Source: Sparassis latifolia
Taxonomy: Eukaryota; Basidiomycota; Agaricomycetes; Polyporales; Sparassidaceae
DNA: 64,000 nucleotides
Reading direction: 5' to 3'
Assembly: GCA_018466975.1 (NCBI GenBank)
Contig: CM031552.1
Span: 1,426,001 to 1,490,000 of the forward strand
The notes below the pieces were generated by a model. That model did no database searches and had not been told where the DNA came from. It saw only the letters and a program-made list of their open reading frames with translations. Below are positions 57,200-64,000 of the stretch, piece by piece (positions within the stretch are counted from its first letter, which is position 1; each line of letters starts with the position of its first letter). The position numbers and the translations under genes were made by a program.

Positions 57200-58457
57200 A
57201 GTACATCATGATGTTCATGCACAATATACCTGAGGTAATGCGTGTAGGGCATGTGGGCATGAATCAGAAAGGACGGATCACGGTGGTGCCATTGCGAGCT
57301 TACGTATTTTTATCTGTTCCTTGGGCTGTTGAAATAGGTGAAGGATGTGCCGAGCTCATCCCAATCAAGGTCCTGTGGGATATTCGAGATTGTGCGCTTG
57401 TCTGGGCCACATAGTTCGAGAATGATGCTATGTAGTTGGACATGAGAGTACCTATGACCGTCACTGCCGCTGTCTCTTGAGAGCAATAGCACAAGCTGCC
57501 TCAAGATAGTGCAGACCAAGTGTAGGGGGTATTTGAAGTTCTGTAAGACGTCCTTGATATGCAGCTCCTCAAGATTCACATTATATGACAGGTTGATGCT
57601 CCCTGGACAACGGTCGTACCAGGTGCTGTCATTCACAATAGACAGCACTAAACACTGTATCACGGACTTGCTCATGTGTAGGAGCCTATGCAATGTCGGC
57701 CAGACACTATACCCGCACACTCACACTTCAAGCATGGAGAGGGAGGTGGAGTCCAGCGGCCCTCCATCTGTTGGCTATGCAAGAGGTTTATCATTTATTA
57801 CAAATAATGTCTCAACCAAATTTACATCCTGTCAGTTGTGAGTCAATGCCAGCATGGAGATTTGTGGTCTCTGGGCAGTTGTGAGAAACAATGTACTGCC
57901 AGAAGGACCTTGCATCCAAGCTAGCTCAAAATTTTGTGAGGACAGGGAGAGGTTGGATACATGCAGTGCGGAGAGATGGGGGAAGAATACAAGAAACAGA
58001 AAGAGATCACTGTGGTTGAAGGTGCAGCTGTGGTCGATGATGAGACATATGATGCCAATGCATGGTCCCACCTCCCAAGGTCAAATAACCTGTGCATCTT
58101 CCTCTAAGGTTTTCCAAATGTCGATTAACCACGTGCAGGCGAGCTAGTAGCCGCAACAGCCTGCTGTACAACAGCGATGCATGCTTATCATTCACATACA
58201 CCATCAGAGCGTGTACATGGTGAACCAATGCAATGGAGGCCTCCATGATGTGCAAATTGGTTGGATGTCAGTAATTGATACACAGACTGCGAAAAGGTGA
58301 TGTCATGCAAGAGCCATGCGCGGCAAGTGAGGCTGCAGGATTTAAGCATGGCACAATCAAACTGGAGGTAGTGCAGTATGTGATCACACGTCTCAGGTGG
58401 AAAGTGTGACAGATGTGGCAGAGTGCTTTTGGTATCTGTGAATGATGAAGCAACCAT
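57200..58457 (-). pseudogene. F-box gene relic, full length, many mutations
   Basis: The ATG at 58,457 begins an F-box with the peptides FPPETCDHILHYLQFDCAML and CSLTCRAWL. The relic then runs through several frames to WPTLHRLLHMSKSVIQCLVL, VNLEELHIKDVLQNFKYPL, LHSIILELCGPDKRTIS and DLDWDELG near 57,330. It is collinear with the gene at 2.1-3.4 kb, including 5' flank. Many differences are CG in the other copy against TG or CA here. Confidence 0.85.
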
Positions 58458-59182
58458 CAGAGGAATGTCGGCCAGATATCAATGTCTGATGGTCAGTTAT
58501 GCACTAGTTGCAGGCCGATAATTCTGCTTTAACTATCATAACAATGAGATACAGAGACGAAGTGTTCACTGTTCAGGATGACAAATCGACTCACGGCAAT
58601 GTCAGGAGCAATGTCGAGTACTGCAAACTATCTTTCTTAAATGTAGTTTACACACAAACCACATCAAAGACCACAGCAGAGTATGCATATAGTAGACAGT
58701 GGATTGCTGTGAATGTAGGCGATATAGTCATTGAGGCTTAAAACAGAGGCCGCCGGAAGCAACGTGCAATGAGACCGATCGGGCCTAAATCTCGATTATT
58801 GTGTGTGCCTTTGTGGTCACCAGGAACTTGAGTTTGCACACATATTAACTTTGCATGTCGACCTTCGAGGAATAATAAAAAGGTTCCTGATGGAAGCATT
58901 CCTGATTATGATGCACATTGCAGAGTCACAGTTGTTGACATCATTTTTGCTGATAAGAAATACTTATGCCACATGGCCTGCACGATAATCATACATTCTC
59001 GACCAGACTCGGAATCATCTATCTCATGCCTGTACCTGACGAACATCGTGTTTGACTACATCGGCCGCTGTTGGTGAACACCAGTGGTTGATGGCTTTGC
59101 CATGGGCTCTAGCGATCACTTCATCTGTATATGGATACACATTCTCAAGTGCAGGGAGGGGTACTTTCACGATCAAGCATAT
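58458..59182. other. flank of the F-box relic and 3' flank of the secreted-protein relic
   Basis: 58,458-58,780 matches 3423-3750 (CTATCATAACAATGAGATA, GGAAGCAACGTGC). 59,110-59,182 matches the 3' flank of the intact secreted-protein gene. No independent gene is seen. Confidence 0.55.
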
Positions 59183-59787
59183 TCAAGCTTCAGGCTCCTC
59201 ATTAGCGCCCTCTGAACCTGGCTCCTCACCGTCAATGTCCTCGCCCAGAAATCAAAGCGGATGCCAACTGGTCAGCAACTCATCATACTCTCTGCCACAT
59301 CCTTCACTGGAACAGCAGGTGACATGTCCAGAGCTCGGGTGAGGCATGCGATCCTCGAGTACCTTAATCATGAATTCCTTGCTGTTCCATATGGACATCG
59401 ATCAGCATATGCTTTATCATCCCCATGCTGGCTGAAGAGTGCGTATCTGTGCACACCATTTTGCAGCGCATTGTGCACAATATCGTCGAGGCCAGTGTGC
59501 TTCCCACAGTTCTTGCACTGCATCTCGAGCTTGCTGAGGAGCATGCCCTTGATGCGGAGCCAGCTGAAATTGGTGCCAAGTATGTCACTCAGGTGGTGGC
59601 TCTCAGTGTCATCGATGTACCATAGGTATTCATCGCCATAGCATGCATCAATCGTGCCTGCAATGAATATTCCGAGTCAAGCGAGACCTGGTGAGAGGAC
59701 ACTACATGCGGTTGAGCTCTGGCTCGGTGGTGAGTGCTGCTACAGGCTGAGATGAGCTGAAGGAGGTACATCCTAGAAAATTGCATG
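59183..59787 (-). pseudogene. small secreted protein gene relic, full length
   Basis: In reverse complement it follows all three exons and both introns of the gene at 12,856-13,479. About 20 bp are missing from the signal-peptide region, which removes the hydrophobic core and shifts the frame after MQFSRMYLLQLISAC. The Cys-pair segment (CKNCGKHTGLDDIVHNAL) and the last exon are recognisable. CpG sites of the other copy often appear as TG or CA. Confidence 0.85.
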
Positions 59788-60539
59788 GCTAAGGGGCCCA
59801 TGATTGCACTGAGATAGCCCTGAATGCACGCCCTCTTTATGCTTTAACTGAGAGCCACAAATGAGTATCTCGGTTATGAGATGGCAAGGAGATAGCTCAT
59901 TGAACCTATTATCGAGGCGATAGTGCGTGTTTCAGTGACAGCTTCACAGCAGCTGGTGTCCCTTTAGTGGCAGAGAAGCATTCATACTGGAGCGCACAGA
60001 TGTAAAGGATGAGCTTCAGTGTCTGTCTGCCAATTAAAATGTTCGTACTCTGTTATACTTATCTCTGACATTACGAGGCACTTTATGGAGCACAAAACTC
60101 ACGCTTCGCCAGAGCCGACTCAAGGGTCGCCGCCCCCACATTCTGAAGAAAACCTTCTGTCAAACGCAGGTGGTGCCACAGTCACAAAGGCATCTTCACT
60201 CATCTGCACAATAGTCAGGGTGTCAGTAACTCAGAAGTCAGATCTCTTTGCACAATAATGTTGACACTGGTTACTGCAGTGAGTAAACTTGCACAGCGAG
60301 AGAAAATGAGAATTGGCAGACAAGTGTGAGTCCAATAAAGCTCAGCTGCACGATCGCGAGAAGATACAGAGGATTTGAAAGAAACACTACATTGAGTATT
60401 CGGAGAAACACACCCATCAACTCTTCTAGACTCAGGCCATTCGATCATGAAACCTGCGCAAGTCAAAGTGGCATGCACAGCAAAACCAGATCCAACGAGG
60501 CAAGAAAGGCGATGGCAAAGAACAAAGAATCATCATCAT
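59788..60539. other. duplicated intergenic sequence
   Basis: 60,395-60,450 matches 10,235-10,300. Elsewhere the match to the left-hand block is weak and no gene is seen. Confidence 0.45.
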
Positions 60540-61526
60540 ATGTGATGTACCAATTCATGATTCTTCCTTCCCCTGCCAGCTGCTCCCATGGTACTGAGCA
60601 TCCCACATCCAGTGCCTCCTTGCTGACATCCTTCCATGGGCAGTCACCAGAGTGCAGCTGACCAATCATCATGATCTCGACACAATCACCCGCCCAGCGA
60701 CCTTGGTGCAGGGGCCCCCTGTATAGTGTCGATAAAGAAGGATCACTAGACTAACAGATCAGAGACACCAGCACCTCACTGAGGCCCACTTTCATGTTCA
60801 TAAAGAGATCCGATAGGGCAGTGATATTTGAAAGTGCTGTAGTGGCATCTGCGCGCACGTACTCATGCTACATGATACTGCAGAGCACCCACGCAGTGTT
60901 GGGGTCAGCAGAATTGGGTGTAATGTATGCCTCATGTGTGAGATCGATGAGCTTTGCACACATCTTGGCTGAGATTTCGTGCCAGAACTTCAGCATGGGT
61001 ACATACCACGCAGTGTTATACCCTTCATAGAAATGCTGACTTGCATAGCAGAAGAGGTTCTAGTAGTCATCCTCTGAGTCACTCTGGTCATCCTCCGAAT
61101 CATTCTGATCATCATTGGACATGTAGCAGTGGCCCGTGCACTTAAAGACGTGCATCTCCAGCTCCTTAGCCACAGTGAGGAAACCCTCAGGAAGATTGTC
61201 ATCGTGAATGTACTCACTGATGCATATGATGCAGCAGCCAGCCCATTGGCGAGGTGGCCAAGCATGCGGATGTCTGGGATATGCACACCTGGCTGCAGAA
61301 GATGATCAATGAGTGTTGCATTTTATGGTGCTGGCAAGTGATATGCTCACACTGCTATTGGCAGGAAGAGGAAGAGGTATAGTGAGCAGGTGTACCAGCA
61401 CCTTCACTAGGTCAGTGTAAAAGAGCCAGATACCCAGCTTTCCACCGTCATCGCCAAGTTTCTCCCACGTGTTGAAATTGAATCTGAAGGTGTCCAGAGC
61501 ATCATTATTACTATAAGCATCTTCAG
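60540..61526 (-). pseudogene. MGQYW-family gene relic
   Basis: It is collinear with 10,510-11,563 of the intact gene: TTCCTTCCCCTGCCAGCTGCTCCC near 60,565, GATCTCGACACAATC near 60,674 and GTTGAAATTGAATCTGA near 61,471. Stops and shifts abound. The acidic tail and the first exon are gone, the latter replaced by the solitary foldback arm. Confidence 0.8.
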
Positions 61527-61623
61527 ACAATGAATTACAAGGAATTACAAGGTGGTCACATTATACACAACACTTTGGACTTCTTGTGAGGGCATTGTAT
61601 TACAAGAGAAGACACCACTGGTG
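61527..61623. mobile_element. solitary terminal arm of the foldback element
   Basis: The 96 bp ending GACACCACTGGTGG match the outermost part of the right arm of copies 1 and 2. It starts at the same internal point (AATGAATTACAAGG) where copy 2 loses its left end, so the outer 96 bp behave as a separate module. Confidence 0.7.
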
Positions 61624-62763
61624 GCTTTCAGAACTATTGTCGGTCAATCATTGATAAAAGTTCATGTGCTAGCAGAATGCAAATTGAGCCGGTGCTAGAT
61701 GCAAGAAAGTCGTGATAATTATTCCAGCAAATACACTTTAATATCTCACTAGAAATTTCCACACCACCGAGACCTAGTTTGGTAGGTTGAAAGTCAAAGA
61801 GACCAAGAAAGATGGTAGTTGGTGTTATGAGGGTCGACACCAGTATCAGTGACTGTTATATCTGAGACCTCAGCCTAGCTGTGCACAAACACTACATGTT
61901 GTGCCAAGTTGTGTCCAAGAGAGGCCTGATGCATACAAGTTTGTATCCTTCGGGTGCCTTGTGTTCTCTAGAAAGTATTGCCTTCTCAAGGGTTATGGAT
62001 GACAACTGAAAAGAGACTGAGTTTCCTGAAATAGCATATAGTAGTCTGGTGAAACAGCCCATATTGATTGCATTTGAGTGACACTGGCAGCTGAAGGCAA
62101 AAGGCTCAGAGGTTCAACATGAAAACTCCCCATGGAACTGTCCCATTGACACAGAGCTTGCACAATAATCACACATAATGCAACCCTTGAAGAGAATTAA
62201 ATATTGAGCTGGGTGGACTAACATGGAACTACAGTACCTGATGCCTAGATGCCTCTTGGACATCATAGGGGGACAGGAAAATTTAAAAATTGCCACGTGG
62301 TTTTGGCCACAAGTGTGACAAATTTAATTTAATTTATTTGATTTCCGGCCAACCCTATCACTAAGATATGCCCACTTCATCTTCAACTATTATCATGTGA
62401 TCATTTTGTCACACTTGGCGGGTGAAACCCTAAATGCTCCACACACAGGATGTGCACCAAAAATCTGCTTCTGTAACTTTGTAGAAGATGATTTTTGGGA
62501 ATTACTTACCGAAGCTGATAATTTATTTTAAGGGAGGCACGAAGGTTTTGAGCCTCCAGTGCTCCAAATTTGCTGCTTCCCCTGCCAATCTTGCACCACC
62601 GTGACAGACTTTGGCTGAGGCACCTGACATGTCACGCTGTGACAGTCGAGGATGAAGTGGCTCTATCTTATAAGGAGACTGCCACAGGCGCGTACGTTTC
62701 AATAAAATCATCAAGTTCGGGACAGCTGCTTGGTGCCTCTTCCTTCCTCCATCTCAGGAGCAA
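61624..62763. other. AT-rich, decayed sequence up to the F-box gene
   Basis: No gene is supported. The last 100 bases before 62,764 regain higher GC and contain the promoter of the next gene (CTATCTTATAAGGAGACT near 62,662). Confidence 0.4.
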
Positions 62764-63561
62764 ATGCGGAACTTGCTTCAGAGACCGTTGGTGTTAATCG
62801 CTCGGATATACAGACGCTTCCGGAGACAATGTGCCGCGGACGCCTCGATAACAGGCATAAACGACTTTCCCACTGAGCTCCTGTTCGAAATCATTATCTA
62901 CCTCCCTCTTCCAGCGCTCATCGCAGCCCGCACGGTGAACAAAAGGTGGCGAGAACTTATCGCCGTCGCTCCCATTTCCCCTTCCCGCCGCAGACTCCTC
63001 GATCTCTACATATATGCCATCGCTTCGCCTTCCTTCCTCGCAACGCGCGCCCAGATCATTCCCAATCTCGGCCCCTTTGATAGAAAAGCATACGTTGCCC
63101 GCCTCGAGCAGCAGACAGGGCAGCATCTACCAGAGGACTTTCGCACCTGGGTGCTCGAATGGCCTGCGCGGGCGGTGATCAATTGGTTATGGCCAGGGCT
63201 GTCTTCAAGGAGGAGGTGGTCGCGAGCCAGGGTCGGTAACTCTCTAAAAGAAGGAAAGGTAGAGATGTGTACGCTGCAAGAAGGACTGCCGTTCTATCCC
63301 TCCAGGCCGATCTATTACGTCCGAAAATGTGATAGTGATGGCGCACCTCAGACCAAACACTGGGTATATCGGATGTACGTCCGTTCTCGGACCTACTCAT
63401 TGGATGACTTGGACATCCCGGATACAGTGGATATATATCTTGCTGGCGGAGGTGCGGGCGAAAACATGATTGGGCATGTCCATTTGGTCGCGCCACTCTA
63501 TCACGATGAGCCCATAACCTTGGGTTGGGTTGAATTCCTGAGAAGGGAACTCGGGCATTAA
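62764..63561 (+). CDS. F-box protein, 265 residues, intact
   Basis: The single-exon frame begins at ATG 62,764. After a basic N-terminus (MRNLLQRPLVLIARIYRRFR), residues about 35-75 form an F-box: FPTELLFEIIIYLPLPALIA, then TVNKRWRELI. It is followed by SPSRRRLLDLYIYAIASPSF and WVLEWPARAVINWLWPG, segments typical of a common mushroom F-box family, which differs from the one at 2.1 kb. It presumably acts as an SCF adaptor, but the target is unknown. It marks the right border of the CpG-poor block and shows no decay. Confidence 0.82.
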   Translation: MRNLLQRPLVLIARIYRRFRRQCAADASITGINDFPTELLFEIIIYLPLPALIAARTVNKRWRELIAVAPISPSRRRLLDLYIYAIASPSFLATRAQIIPNLGPFDRKAYVARLEQQTGQHLPEDFRTWVLEWPARAVINWLWPGLSSRRRWSRARVGNSLKEGKVEMCTLQEGLPFYPSRPIYYVRKCDSDGAPQTKHWVYRMYVRSRTYSLDDLDIPDTVDIYLAGGGAGENMIGHVHLVAPLYHDEPITLGWVEFLRRELGH

Positions 63562-63881
63562 AGTGAGATTTGTCTCATAGATGTGGACACTAATCAATGC
63601 AGTGATAGTTTAGCTCTAGTATGTTCTTCATTTGTTCATCCCGACTCCTTAGACTGAGTGTTGTACGTTGATAGGGTATATTACGATGTCTCACATAGCA
63701 GTGTTGAACGTTGAAGTCTCATATACCATGAATCTCAGTCAGTTCATTCACCTTTCAGGTTGTCTTAGGAAGGCGGGACGTATTATGAAAACCCTTTATC
63801 ACCTGGCCAACACCAGTGTACACACCGCGAACAAAGGACTGTTGACGTTTGGCATTGATCTCCCAGCACAAATAGCTCACC

Positions 63882-64000
63882 ATGACGAAGATTTGCCCCC
63901 GTAACGCTCAAGTGCTGTCAGGCCATCAAAAAGTGTGGATCAAGATTGCGAAGTTGAAAGAGCGGCTGGACCGGGGTGCTTACCACTATTTTGCATGCCC
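63882..64000 (+). CDS. possible gene start, cut by the window end
   Basis: ATG 63,882 opens a frame that stays open to the window end. It begins MTKICPRNAQVLSGHQKVWI and continues KIAKLKERLDRGAYH, with a protein-like composition. No family can be named from 39 residues. Confidence 0.35.
   Translation, partial: MTKICPRNAQVLSGHQKVWIKIAKLKERLDRGAYHYFAC

Noticed and set aside
62764..63561. The F-box gene at 62.8 kb as a fourth member of the duplicated family at 2.1 kb
   Set aside because: The F-box and body sequences differ from the 2.1/33.5/57.2 kb family and there is no DNA-level similarity.

Overview
The window looks like nuclear DNA of an Agaricomycete (basidiomycete, probably a polypore-type fungus). 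The reasons are short introns of about 45-75 bp with GTRNGT-type donors, fungal family proteins (MGQYW family, BTB/POZ, F-box, NmrA-like, small secreted protein), Ty1/copia and Ty3/gypsy LTR retrotransposons, and a decayed KDZ-type transposase. No organism name can be fixed from the sequence.

Layout. 1-1.3 kb: 3' part of an alpha/beta-hydrolase (fold-3) esterase with one broken frame. 2.1-3.4 kb: F-box gene (-) with a rearranged C-terminus. 4.5-10 kb: a relic of a secreted-protein gene split by an apparently intact copia element (identical 329 bp LTRs, 1435-residue polyprotein). 10.4-11.6 kb: MGQYW-family gene (-). 12.9-13.5 kb: intact small secreted protein. 14.6-15.1 kb: a 51 bp minisatellite. 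15.8-17.3 kb: ADP-ribosyltransferase-like/hemopexin gene with one frameshift. 18-20.4 kb: unassigned duplicated segments and a MGQYW fragment. 20.9-22.0 kb: intact NmrA-like gene. 22.5-28.1 kb: gypsy element with near-identical LTRs but several frameshifts. 29.3-30.9, 31.2-31.5 and 35.0-35.8 kb: three non-autonomous terminal-inverted-repeat elements, two with perfect 8 bp target duplications. 33.5-34.3 kb: F-box relic. 34.7-42 kb: BTB relics around one gene that joins a Zn2Cys6-like cysteine cluster to a BTB domain (38.0-39.8 kb). 42.7-44.0 kb: intact four-exon gene of unknown function. 44-62.7 kb: AT-rich, transposon-dense zone with a gag/protease relic, two copies of a long palindromic foldback element, a KDZ relic, a decayed copia element and pseudogene copies of the left-hand genes. 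62.8-63.6 kb: intact F-box gene. 63.9 kb to the end: start of a possible gene cut by the window edge.

The main architectural point is a segmental duplication. The ordered set F-box (-), secreted protein (-), MGQYW (-) at 2.1-11.6 kb recurs in the same order and strand at 57.2-61.5 kb, where every member is decayed and many CpG sites have become TpG or CpA. Extra copies of single members lie at 12.9, 19.9 and 33.5 kb. The genes do not form an obvious pathway; the window is best read as a recombining family-gene neighbourhood next to a transposon-rich, CpG-depleted block. Several otherwise good genes are broken by a single base, so consensus indel errors must be separated from true pseudogenes.
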